Notes: generated by a model not told the origin, from the letters alone. A DNA stretch of 51,199 nt from CAXGTL01 sp964645705 (GCA_964645705.1 CAZYAB010000008.1:1-51199); one strand, 5' to 3'. Positions 39,256 to 46,856 are shown, numbered from the stretch's first letter. Numbers and translations: made by a program.

Positions 39256-39579
39256 TCACTCAATATATTTTCTAAGAGCGTCAATAACTTGTTCACCAAC
39301 ATAGGCTGGTTCTATATCAGACAAATCAATTAGATAATTATTCTTGCGTGCATTTGCTATTTCATTTGACCTTATGAAATACATCTCAGCACTTGAATCA
39401 TCGTCATCATCAAATGCAATTATTACTAAATCTGCCCAGACCTGGTCTTTATCAAGATTTCTCCAACAATAAAACATTGTTTTATCATATTCTATCAAAG
39501 AATGTAATGTACATTTAGCACTAATTCTACTATTATCCATATCATCAAAACATGATTTTTTTAATAATGATTTTATCAT
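39256..39579 (-). CDS. Uncharacterised small protein, 107 aa
   Basis: Mixed alpha/beta with an acidic loop (IIAFDDDDDSSAEMYFI) and several cysteines in the first third (SCFDDMD, AKCTL, YCWRN). It follows the winged-helix-like gene on the same strand by 8 bases and so is probably its operon partner, possibly its antagonist or ligand-binding protein (inference). No family recognised. Confidence 0.6.
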   Translation of the reverse strand: MIKSLLKKSCFDDMDNSRISAKCTLHSLIEYDKTMFYCWRNLDKDQVWADLVIIAFDDDDDSSAEMYFIRSNEIANARKNNYLIDLSDIEPAYVGEQVIDALRKYIE

Positions 39580-39587
39580 ATTATCAC

Positions 39588-40091
39588 CTAATGCATAACA
39601 TAAGTTTCAGCTAATTTTTCAATATCAATTGCATAAGCAATATATTTTCCTTGTTGTTTTACTTTTCTTTCAACCAAACCAATACTACACAATTCATCAA
39701 GACCTTTTTCAACATTATTAAGAACAGCTTTTTTAGCTTGCTCAACTAGATTCAAAAGACCTTCAAGATTCTGATTTTTGCTATGATTACGCGCAGCACT
39801 GCTTTTATAAATACTAGCAGCAACAATATCTTTTAAACCAGTTATAATAAAGAGTTCTGCAGGTGTTCTTCTGCCTTTTGCTTGATACAAAAGACCTAAA
39901 GAACTCATTGCAAGTGTGCTTAATTCATGCATATTAGTAGAACCATTATACCCAATAGAAACTACCACAGACTTCTGTGTTTTTTTTCCATAAAAAACTC
40001 TTTCAGATTGTTCAATATACTCTTTCAGAGCTTGTTTTTCTTGGTTATATAGGATTTTTATACACCTATAAAGATATATAGTAAAGCTCAT
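39588..40091 (-). CDS. Probable winged-helix transcription regulator
   Basis: 167 residues. The middle (STNMHELSTLAMSSLGLLYQAKGRRTPAELFII) and C-terminus (GLDELCSIGLVERKVKQQGKYIAYAIDIEKLAETY) resemble a winged helix with a strand-turn-strand wing. The first 15 or so residues are hydrophobic, so the start may be later, for example the Met before HELSTLA. It is divergent from the toroid-winged-helix gene at 40211, with 120 bases between the two starts that contain repeated GAAAAAAGTTT elements (about 40138-40170). Confidence 0.5.
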   Translation of the reverse strand: MSFTIYLYRCIKILYNQEKQALKEYIEQSERVFYGKKTQKSVVVSIGYNGSTNMHELSTLAMSSLGLLYQAKGRRTPAELFIITGLKDIVAASIYKSSAARNHSKNQNLEGLLNLVEQAKKAVLNNVEKGLDELCSIGLVERKVKQQGKYIAYAIDIEKLAETYVMH

Positions 40092-40210
40092 TAATTAATT
40101 TATAGATTAAAAGAAGACTGAAATAAGCCCATTTTCACTAAAAAAAGTTTTCGCAAGCTGAAAAAAGTTTCTAACAAAGTTTATATAGTAGTTTCACTAT
40201 AAGGCTATAT

Positions 40211-41500
40211 ATGGTCACAAAGACAGAAATAAACAAAATTCTAAAAAAGACAAAAAATTTCTTAATTAAAAGACAAAATAAGGATGGTTCATGGACCAGA
40301 AAAGCTGAAATAGAACACAAAGGACCAGTATATTACTTACAACCAGTTGTTTTAACTGCACAAGCCATAAGGACGTTATTTCTTATAGATCAAAAGGAAA
40401 GCTCAAGAGCAATTGATAAAGCAATTAATTATTGTTTTAAGACACAAATTATTGAAAATGAACCAGTTGATATACTTGCTTATCATTTAATGGCATTATC
40501 CTATTCTAACACACCATTATTTATACAAAAACAAAACCAATTAGTTGATTTAATATTATCAAAACAATGTCAACAAGGATATTGGCCATCTTTTCCACAC
40601 ACATCTAACTTAGTTAATTTTAATACAGTATTAGGTATAAAAGATTATACTCAAAGAATCAATTTTGAAAAACTGAGGCTATGGTTAAAGTCAACAAAAG
40701 CAAAAGATAATATTGGCTGGAGCTTGAATGAAACATATAAAGAATCTGAAATAAGTTTTACATCAAATGTTGTTCTTACACTTATTTATTCTGGTGAAGA
40801 TCCTTCACAACCATATCTTCAGGTTGCAAGAACATTTTTAGAAAAGCACCAGTTAGATGATGGCGGTTGGCCAAGCTCAAGATTAACAATTGCAAATGAA
40901 TCAACTATTTATGGAACAGCAATAACATTATTAGCATTGATGTTCTTATGCGATGATCCTTTTAATGAAAAAATTGAAAAAGGAATTAATTTTTTAGTTA
41001 AGCACCAACTTAAAGATGGTTCTTGGTCTTTAGAAAAAAAAGGAAAAACAGGACAATATTATACAACATATTATGCAGTAAAAGCATTAAAATATTATCA
41101 AATGTTAAGACAAGAACTTAAGAATGAGTTTTTTGAAAGGCTTAAAAACAATTTATCATATCCACAATTATTATCAATAATGATTGTAGAGGATTTTGAA
41201 CAAAAAACAAAGAATAAGTATCATGATTCTATATTTACAAACATAATAAATGCAAAACTTCTTGGAACAACAACATCTGCAATCAAAAGAAGAAAAGAAA
41301 TACTTAAGATATTGGCTAGTGAAGGTGAAAAAGACACAGCAGAATTAATAGATTCTTTAAAGATAATAAAAGAATACGAACATTTGAATAAAAGATATCA
41401 CTTGGCACAAATAAAGAATGACATGACACATTTAGAAGCTTTGAAACTTGTTAATGTTGATGGCAGAAGAAGGTATTTTATTGTTAGGAATGTTGTTTGA
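40211..41500 (+). CDS. Terpene cyclase/prenyltransferase-like toroid fused to winged helix
   Basis: 429 residues. Residues 1-300 hold QW-like repeats (QNKDGSW, QGYWPSF, DDGGWPSS, LKDGSWSL) with helices between them, an (alpha/alpha) toroid as in squalene cyclases and prenyltransferases. There is no DxDD or other cyclase acid motif visible. Residues about 355-429 (RKEILKILASEGEKDTAELIDSL ... LEALKLVNVDGRRRYFIV) look like a winged helix with wing. A single-chain toroid-HTH fusion is unusual; a lipid-sensing regulator is one reading. TATA box TTTATATAGT near 40179-40188. Confidence 0.72.
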   Translation: MVTKTEINKILKKTKNFLIKRQNKDGSWTRKAEIEHKGPVYYLQPVVLTAQAIRTLFLIDQKESSRAIDKAINYCFKTQIIENEPVDILAYHLMALSYSNTPLFIQKQNQLVDLILSKQCQQGYWPSFPHTSNLVNFNTVLGIKDYTQRINFEKLRLWLKSTKAKDNIGWSLNETYKESEISFTSNVVLTLIYSGEDPSQPYLQVARTFLEKHQLDDGGWPSSRLTIANESTIYGTAITLLALMFLCDDPFNEKIEKGINFLVKHQLKDGSWSLEKKGKTGQYYTTYYAVKALKYYQMLRQELKNEFFERLKNNLSYPQLLSIMIVEDFEQKTKNKYHDSIFTNIINAKLLGTTTSAIKRRKEILKILASEGEKDTAELIDSLKIIKEYEHLNKRYHLAQIKNDMTHLEALKLVNVDGRRRYFIVRNVV

Positions 41501-41540
41501 TGAATAATTTTATAAACCCTTATTCTTTCTTTATTACTAA

Positions 41541-41666
41541 GCACCCGTAGCGTAGTCTGGTGACCCTTATCAGGTCAGATAAATAACGCATTAGCCTCCT
41601 AAGCTAAGGATCGAGAGTTCGAATACCACCGAGACATCTCGATGGATGGAAGTCTCTCCGGGTGCG
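41541..41666 (+). tRNA. tRNA-Arg(CCU) with introns in D-loop and T-loop
   Basis: Acceptor GCACCCG/CGGGTGC, D arm GCGT-AGTCTGGTAATA-ACGC, anticodon arm TTAGC-CTCCTAA-GCTAA without an intron, variable GGATC, T arm GAGAG-TTCGAAT-CTCTC, discriminator G at 41666. Introns: 41562-41581 (20 nt, D-loop; helix TCTG/CAGA, bulges GT|G and TA|A, inner stem ACC/GGT) and 41624-41652 (29 nt, T-loop 59/60; TTCG/TGGA with two wobbles, bulges AA|T and AG|T, inner hairpin CGAGA/TCTCG). Mature length 76. A TATA box (TTTATAAA) lies about 30 bases upstream. Confidence 0.88.
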
Positions 41667-41680
41667 CTTTATATTAGCAT

Positions 41681-41785
41681 GTGCATGGTTCGTTCGTACT
41701 TTCCATTCTCAACAATGTTGCATGGAAAGCCCTGATTGTCTTACGATAGGATTTGTACTCACTGGCCTTAACAGGCACCATGCAC
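41681..41785 (+). ncRNA. Structured RNA candidate, leader of the gene at 41811 or free sRNA
   Basis: A 9-bp perfect closing stem, GTGCATGGT (41681-41689) and ACCATGCAC (41777-41785). Inside: hairpin CTTTCCAT/ATGGAAAG (41699-41706 with 41722-41729), extended by CAAC/GTTG, and hairpin GCCT/AGGC (41765-41768 with 41773-41776) stacked on the closing stem; 35 bases between the hairpins are unpaired. It begins 15 bases after tRNA-Arg and ends 12 bases before a GAGGTGA Shine-Dalgarno. It matches no tRNA, 5S, SRP, RNase P or clear H/ACA or C/D pattern that I can see. Confidence 0.55.
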
Positions 41786-41810
41786 AATATATTCAAAGAG
41801 GTGAATAATC

Positions 41811-42200
41811 ATGAACTGGAAAAAAGAAATAGCAAGAGACGTTCTTGCATTAGGAAGTCTTCCTTTTTACCTAATAGTCATAATCAGGGCAATTGTTGGC
41901 AAGTACAGACCATTTGTATATCAAATGGTGATTGCATTGGTAACAATAATAATCTTAGCATACTTGTTTAAGAAAACAGACCAATATGTTGCAAGGGCAA
42001 TACCAATCGTGTTCTTTAGCTCGATATTTTATAATGAACTTTTGTATACAATCTTTGCATGCTTGATGTTAGTTGTTTTAATAATAAGTTCGTCTTACCT
42101 ATTAAAACCAAAATTAAGAATAAGAACAATAGTAAAAGGAATAGTTATTGGAGTGTTTAGCACTATAGTTGCATATTATTTAACACCATTGTTAGTATAA
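41811..42200 (+). CDS. Multi-pass membrane protein, 129 aa
   Basis: Four hydrophobic helices at about 14-30, 36-54, 62-90 and 108-127, with positively charged ends (MNWKKEIARD, LLKPKLRIRT). GAGGTGA 7 bases before the ATG. Not recognised. The 105-base structured RNA just upstream may control it, in which case the protein could be a transporter or channel responding to the ligand (inference). The 3' end overlaps the convergent exonuclease by 9 bases. Confidence 0.68.
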   Translation: MNWKKEIARDVLALGSLPFYLIVIIRAIVGKYRPFVYQMVIALVTIIILAYLFKKTDQYVARAIPIVFFSSIFYNELLYTIFACLMLVVLIISSSYLLKPKLRIRTIVKGIVIGVFSTIVAYYLTPLLV

Positions 42201-42797
42201 TTTTGGTATCTTAGAACTTTGAAACTTTAATAAACCCTTAACCGAGTTTATGTTCCTCTGTTTTAACCTATTTAAGAAATCAATGAATATCTTAGCAGTT
42301 ATCATTGCATCTGACATTGCTCTGTGTTCAGTAGTTTCAGAGATTCCAAGATGATAAGACACAGAAGACAATCTTTTGCTAGGTAATTCAGGCAATAATC
42401 TTCTTGCTAATCTGCATGTACATAATTTATCATTTAATAAAGAAACATTATGATGCATTTGTGCATTATAATTAAGAAAATTATAATCAAAAGTAGCATA
42501 ATGTCCGATAAAACATCTTTCACCTAAAAAATTAAGAAATTTTGGCAGAACTTGATATACTTTTGGTGCTTCTTTTACCATATCATTTGTTATTCCTGTT
42601 ATTCTGGTTATGAAACTCGGTATTCTTTTTTCTGGGTTTACCAATGTTTCAAACCTATCAATTATCTTTCCATTTCTTAACTTAACAGCACCGATCTCAG
42701 TAATCTTAGAAGTATTATAAGACAAACCTGTAGTTTCTATGTCAACTACAACAAATTCATGGTTATTTATACTTAATCTATCACCCTTTTCAAACAT
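42192..42797 (-). CDS. DEDDh 3'-5' exonuclease (DnaQ-like)
   Basis: 201 residues from the ATG at 42795-42797, set by a minus-strand TATA box (CATATATAAATA) about 27 bases upstream; a longer frame exists but crosses that box. Exo I EFVVVDIETTGL, Exo II IGHYATFDYNFL and Exo III HRAMSDAMIT give D-E-D-H-D. Resembles the DNA polymerase III epsilon proofreading fold as a single-domain nuclease. Role in DNA repair or RNA trimming is open. Confidence 0.9.
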   Translation of the reverse strand: MFEKGDRLSINNHEFVVVDIETTGLSYNTSKITEIGAVKLRNGKIIDRFETLVNPEKRIPSFITRITGITNDMVKEAPKVYQVLPKFLNFLGERCFIGHYATFDYNFLNYNAQMHHNVSLLNDKLCTCRLARRLLPELPSKRLSSVSYHLGISETTEHRAMSDAMITAKIFIDFLNRLKQRNINSVKGLLKFQSSKIPKLY

Positions 42798-42875
42798 AAT
42801 TACAAAGTAGATAGACAAGTATTTATATATGTTTTTAATTAAATTTATAAATAACCTAATTTTTCTCATACAGAT

Positions 42876-43472
42876 ATGAATCTCGAACAAATATTAGAAC
42901 AATTAGCAAAGTTTCTTGTAAAATCAAAAAAAGAGACTTATGCTAGTGGTAAAAAACCCAGAGTAATAGAAACAATTACAGAAGATAAAAATAAACATAA
43001 ATTAAAAGTTTATGAATTTGAAGATGGTGATCTGAAATATATTGATATTTTTTCTACAAATTTCAATGAATTCAGTGGAAGAGAAGAAGTTTTCTATAAA
43101 GGAGTATTAATATGGGACATGGCATATATTGGTAGAATTATAAATAGAGCAAAATTAGAAAGTGATGTTATTTATAGATTTTTGAAAAGAGCTTTATTAA
43201 AAGTTGATGAAAAAATACCTGTAAGAGGTCCATTGATTTATAATGAAGTTAATTTAGGATATGAACTTCAATCACATGGTGAATTTGATTTAACAGATTT
43301 TAATGTTTCTGAATATATTCATAATTTATTGTTTGAACCTAAAAAAATAGTATATGTAACACATTGTTTAGGTGGTTTGACAAAACAAAAATCAGAAGAC
43401 AATCCAAAAGGAGAAATAGTTTTATATAATATGGTTTCTTCTGAAGAAACATGTTTAGAATCCAACACATAA
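42876..43472 (+). CDS. DUF5680-like protein
   Basis: 198 residues. SKKETYASG, LKVYEFEDGDLKYIDIFSTNFNEFSGREEVFYKGVLIWDMAYIGRI matches the DUF5680 layout (TYA ... Y.D.. ... F.G.E.V...G..VW.M.Y.G). The C-terminus (PKKIVYVTHCLGGLTKQK) is extra. Function of this family is unknown. The end overlaps the next gene's start by 22 bases. Divergent from the exonuclease with both promoters in the short gap. Confidence 0.72.
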   Translation: MNLEQILEQLAKFLVKSKKETYASGKKPRVIETITEDKNKHKLKVYEFEDGDLKYIDIFSTNFNEFSGREEVFYKGVLIWDMAYIGRIINRAKLESDVIYRFLKRALLKVDEKIPVRGPLIYNEVNLGYELQSHGEFDLTDFNVSEYIHNLLFEPKKIVYVTHCLGGLTKQKSEDNPKGEIVLYNMVSSEETCLESNT

Positions 43473-44527
43473 AAGAAGCACTGCGCTTTGTAAAAAATTC
43501 TTTACACAAGATTAGAAAGTTTGAAGGTAGTGCAGAACAAATTTGTAAACAGATAATTGAATCATGCTGGAATAATAATTATTTTCAAACTTCTTTAGGA
43601 AATTATCCTGGTTTTTATTGCAGAGACTTTGGAATGTGTTGTGAATCTCTTATAAACCTAGATTATGAAGATGAAGTTTTCAAAACATTGGTATATGCAT
43701 TAGAAACTTTTAGATTAAATAATAATATTACAACTAATATTACTAAAGATAATATTGCAATTGATTGCTTTAGTCATACTCCTGAGTCTTTAGCATTTAT
43801 ATTGAATTGTTTAAGATTATTAGGAAATAAAAGTTTGGTAGATGAATATAAAGATTTTTTAGAAAAACAAGCCATGTATGTTTTTGACAATGACTTTGAT
43901 AAAGAAACAAGTTTATTAAGAAAAGATAAAAGATTCAGTTCAATGAAAGACAATTCTATAAGAGTTTCATCTTGCTACAACAACTGCATGTTAGCAATGT
44001 TAAGCAATAATCTAGATAAACTTAATCTCGCCAACCCATTCAAAGACTATGACATTAAAAAAGCAATCAAAAAACACTTTTGGTTTAATGGTTTTATTGA
44101 TGATCTTGGTGGAAACAAAGTGTATTCAGGTGATGCAAACACATTTCCATATTGGTGTAATGTTTTCACAGATAAGAAAATGTGGAAAATATCATTAAAA
44201 AGAATTCAAGAACAAAGCTTAGACAAACCTTTTCCATTAAAATACACTAAAGACAGAATTAAATCACAGGAAATGTCTCCAATGAAATACTTTATACCAA
44301 ACTGGGAAGGCAATACAATTTGGTGCCATTTAGGCATGTGTTTTATTGAAACAGTAAACAAGTTTGATAAAAACTTAACCAACCAATATCTTGATCAGTA
44401 TAAACAGATCATAGAAACAAACAAAAACTTCATAGAAATGTTTAATCCAGACGGTTCTTTGTATAAGAACATGTTTTATAAGAGTGATAGTGGGATGTTG
44501 TGGGGGAGTAAGTACCTTACTCTTTAA
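43451..44527 (+). CDS. Six-hairpin glycosidase-like protein
   Basis: 358 residues, mostly helix pairs. YPGFYCRDFGMCCESL near residue 55 looks like the W/F-x-RD-x-G acidic site of (alpha/alpha)6 glycoside hydrolases; CFSHTPESLAFILNCLRLLG, NCMLAMLSNNL, DANTFPYWCNVF and WEGNTIWCHLGMCFIE are further helix-end motifs of that fold. Likely acts on an oligosaccharide; the acid/base pair is unproven. Unusually many cysteines (about 12). Coupled to the DUF5680-like gene by overlap. Confidence 0.68.
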   Translation: MFRIQHIKEALRFVKNSLHKIRKFEGSAEQICKQIIESCWNNNYFQTSLGNYPGFYCRDFGMCCESLINLDYEDEVFKTLVYALETFRLNNNITTNITKDNIAIDCFSHTPESLAFILNCLRLLGNKSLVDEYKDFLEKQAMYVFDNDFDKETSLLRKDKRFSSMKDNSIRVSSCYNNCMLAMLSNNLDKLNLANPFKDYDIKKAIKKHFWFNGFIDDLGGNKVYSGDANTFPYWCNVFTDKKMWKISLKRIQEQSLDKPFPLKYTKDRIKSQEMSPMKYFIPNWEGNTIWCHLGMCFIETVNKFDKNLTNQYLDQYKQIIETNKNFIEMFNPDGSLYKNMFYKSDSGMLWGSKYLTL

Positions 44528-44870
44528 ACCCATGCTTATCATTATAAAGACCAACAACAGCATATAGATTACTTTTTGCCAGAGTAGTTGCTTCACTAGG
44601 TGGCTGAAAATCATCTATTCTATATTGATTGCCTTTTTTCATCATTCTAAACCCATAATAATAATATTCAGAATCAATGATCTTATCAGGATCATCATAA
44701 TCAGCAAAATGCTGGATTTCACCAGTCTCAAGATCAAACATAAAATTTGCCCATATACAAGGATATCCTTTCCATTCTCTATGAGATCTTTTTATTCTAA
44801 GATAAGGAATCATATCTCCGTCATTAGTACCAACCATTTTTTCAAGATTTTTTTCTACAACTGATTTCAT
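44517..44870 (-). CDS. Uncharacterised protein, 117 aa
   Basis: Not recognised. Aromatic-rich and probably beta: YPCIWANFMFDLETGEIQHFADYDDPDKIIDSEYYYYGFRMMKKGNQYRIDDFQPPSEA. Could be a small beta-barrel domain. It is convergent with the glycosidase-like gene and overlaps it by 11 bases. TATA box on the minus strand (TTTATAAAG, about 44895-44903) at -25 supports the start. Confidence 0.6.
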   Translation of the reverse strand: MKSVVEKNLEKMVGTNDGDMIPYLRIKRSHREWKGYPCIWANFMFDLETGEIQHFADYDDPDKIIDSEYYYYGFRMMKKGNQYRIDDFQPPSEATTLAKSNLYAVVGLYNDKHGFKE

Positions 44871-44974
44871 GATTTAAGTAGAAATTACATCTTATTTATA
44901 AAGCTTTATGTATTAGAAAAAAACAAACCAACACAACATTTATAAATATCAACATCTAAAACACATATAGAGAG

Positions 44975-45625
44975 ATGGTAGAACACAAACTTAAAAAAAT
45001 AGGTGAAATCCTAGACCATATTGAAAAACATAATATTAGTAAACTTAAACACTTTGATTCTGAATTAGACAAAAGACACAGACTATTAGATAAAAAACAC
45101 AACAACCTATTAAAAAAACATAAACAATTAGATCAAAGACATTCTAATATAAAACAAAAACATGGCAATTTAAGACTTAAAGAAAAAGAATATAAAAAAG
45201 TACTAGGCCTAAAAAAAGGTCTAGATAAGAAAAGTAAAAGACTGGCTAAATTGCACAAAGATATCAAAGAAAAAAGAGCTAATTTTAAAGAAAGAATATT
45301 CCAAGAAAAGATTAAGATAGAACAAAGATATCTTGAAAAAGAAGAACAACTAAACCAATTTATGAATCAATTAGAGGAAAAAGACAAACAACTTAACAAA
45401 GACATAATAAACTTAGAAGTTGAAAGAGTGAAACTACTACAATCCTTGACTAAAAAGAGAAAACCACAGAAATTAGTTCCAGGAAGTGCAGTTGATATGT
45501 GGCCTATGAAGATTGCTGCTGCATTACAGCAAGACAAATCAAAAGAATATGGCCAAGTTCTAAAAGATATGCCTGATGCTGAGTTTGTAAAAGAAATGAA
45601 AAAGCATAATGCTAAGTTTATTTAA
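44975..45625 (+). CDS. Coiled-coil protein with small C-terminal domain
   Basis: 216 residues. Residues 1-165 are a long Lys/His/Leu coiled coil with repeated H-x-x-L-D-K-(R/K)-H units (ELDKRHRLLDKKHNNLLKKHKQLDQRH shows the about 7-residue register). Residues 170-216 (PGSAVDMWPMKIAAALQQDKSKEYGQVLKDMPDAEFVKEMKKH) form a separate helical piece. Similar coiled-coil genes occur at 47244 and 17150. Probably structural. The end reaches the Shine-Dalgarno site of the next gene. Confidence 0.65.
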   Translation: MVEHKLKKIGEILDHIEKHNISKLKHFDSELDKRHRLLDKKHNNLLKKHKQLDQRHSNIKQKHGNLRLKEKEYKKVLGLKKGLDKKSKRLAKLHKDIKEKRANFKERIFQEKIKIEQRYLEKEEQLNQFMNQLEEKDKQLNKDIINLEVERVKLLQSLTKKRKPQKLVPGSAVDMWPMKIAAALQQDKSKEYGQVLKDMPDAEFVKEMKKHNAKFI

Positions 45626-45638
45626 GGGGGTGAGTTAG

Positions 45639-46379
45639 ATTAATCCTAAGAAAGTATTCAAAAGCATAGTAGATAAAGCTAAAAAAGATAAGAATGTAAT
45701 TGGAATGTTTTTTGGAGGATCAAGAGGCAAAAGAATATTTGTGCATTCTGGATCAGATTATGATGTTTTTATTATTGTTAAACATAAATTCCTAAAAAAA
45801 TACAAAAAATTATACAAGTCTAATGATGATTTTGATTTTATGATCAAATCTTATACAGATTTTAAAAAAGAGGTTCCTGAAGAATGGGCAAGATATGCTT
45901 ATGAACATGTCAAAGTATTAATAGATAAGAACAAAAAGATCCAAAAACTTGTTAATGAAAAAGCAAGGTTCCCTAAAAAAGTAATAAAAGAACACATTAG
46001 TGGTAATTTAGACGGATATATTAATTATGTGTTTAGATCATTACAATGTCACAGAGTAAGAAATAAACTTGCAGCAAGATTACAGGCAAATAGAACAATT
46101 GATTTCTTTTTTAGAGCAATCTTTTCATTGCACAATGGAAGAACAGTTCCATATTATAAATATCTTTATTGGGAATTAAAGAAGTATCCACTTACCGAGT
46201 TTCCTATGAATCCTAAACAAATAATAAAATTAATTACAAAAATAATCAATAAAGCAGATATTAAATCACAGCAAAAACTTCTAAAAACAACAGAAAAAGT
46301 ATTTAGAAAGCATGGTTATGGCAATGTTTTTGATTCATGGGGTCACAAATTAGATTGGATGAAAACATTCAGGAGGTAA
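45639..46379 (+). CDS. Nucleotidyltransferase (MNT fold), probable AUU start
   Basis: 246 residues if it begins at ATT 45639. Residues 1-50 (INPKKVFKSIVDKAKKDKNVIGMFFGGSRGKR, then SGSDYDVFIIV) are the helix, strand, GS motif and DxD of the polymerase-beta-like MNT fold. The first ATG (45705) would remove the first helix and strand and has no ribosome site. GGGGGTGAG (45626-45634) lies 5 bases before the ATT, and a stop codon (TAG 45636-45638) precedes it, so no ATG/GTG/TTG start is possible. The C-terminal half is helical (HRVRNKLAARLQANRTIDFFFRAIFSLHNGRTVPYYKYLYWELKK). Substrate unknown. Confidence 0.78.
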   Translation: MNPKKVFKSIVDKAKKDKNVIGMFFGGSRGKRIFVHSGSDYDVFIIVKHKFLKKYKKLYKSNDDFDFMIKSYTDFKKEVPEEWARYAYEHVKVLIDKNKKIQKLVNEKARFPKKVIKEHISGNLDGYINYVFRSLQCHRVRNKLAARLQANRTIDFFFRAIFSLHNGRTVPYYKYLYWELKKYPLTEFPMNPKQIIKLITKIINKADIKSQQKLLKTTEKVFRKHGYGNVFDSWGHKLDWMKTFRR

Positions 46380-46423
46380 CTCAAATTACTTGTAATTTGA
46401 GGAATCATCAAATCAAAGATTTG
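46380..46423 (+). promoter_or_regulatory. Twin hairpins before the gene at 46437
   Basis: Hairpin 1: CTCAAATTAC (46380-46389) and GTAATTTGAG (46392-46401), 10 bp perfect, only 2 bases between arms, so as DNA it is a 22-base near-palindrome. Hairpin 2: CAAATC (46409-46414), AAA, GATTTG (46418-46423), which ends on the first G of the GGAGG Shine-Dalgarno (46423-46427). The second stem could hide the ribosome site. Both arms share CAAAT/ATTTG, so alternative pairing between the hairpins is possible. Confidence 0.5.
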
Positions 46424-46436
46424 GAGGTAAAACAAA

Positions 46437-46856
46437 ATGCTAAATTGGAAAAAAATATTTGGAATAGGTGTATTACTGTGGATTGTCGGCACAATATACA
46501 CTTGGTTAACATGCGGTTGGTTATTCCAATGGGTTTATACAATAGAACCAATTATTTGGCAGCCAGCAGAAGCAATGATGTCTGGTGCTAATTTGTTTTG
46601 GAGTAACTTAGCAGGAATAGTGATTGGAATATTATTTGTATTAGTATACGCAATACTGTACAAAGGAATTCCTGAAAAAGGTGCTAAAAAAGGTATGATG
46701 TTCGGAGTATTGTTATGGCTGGCATGCACATTTGGTGGCATGGTTACAATGCCGTTTTACATGACAATAAGTTGGACTGTAATAATTTATTGGTTAATAT
46801 CTTTATTAGTTAGATATATTATACTAGGAGCAATTGTTGGTAAACTGTATAAGTAA
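46437..46856 (+). CDS. Four-helix membrane protein, 139 aa
   Basis: MLNWKKIFGIGVLLWIVGTIYTWLTCGWLFQWVY is the first helix-turn, then helices at about 53-73, 83-103 and 108-132, with a lysine-rich inner loop (KGIPEKGAKKGMM). PIIWQPAEAM lies on the outer face. It has no recognised family; it resembles small conserved archaeal membrane proteins. GGAGG site 9 bases before the ATG, controlled perhaps by the twin hairpins. Confidence 0.7.
   Translation: MLNWKKIFGIGVLLWIVGTIYTWLTCGWLFQWVYTIEPIIWQPAEAMMSGANLFWSNLAGIVIGILFVLVYAILYKGIPEKGAKKGMMFGVLLWLACTFGGMVTMPFYMTISWTVIIYWLISLLVRYIILGAIVGKLYK

Noticed and set aside
41681..41785. H/ACA guide RNA
   Set aside because: ACA follows the closing stem closely, but the 3' side of the internal loop is far too long and there is no normal pseudouridylation pocket or kink-turn upper stem.
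46337..46591. Plus-strand frame of 84 aa spanning the nucleotidyltransferase end and the membrane gene start
   Set aside because: It overlaps two good genes in another frame, its composition is not protein-like, and it has no ribosome site.
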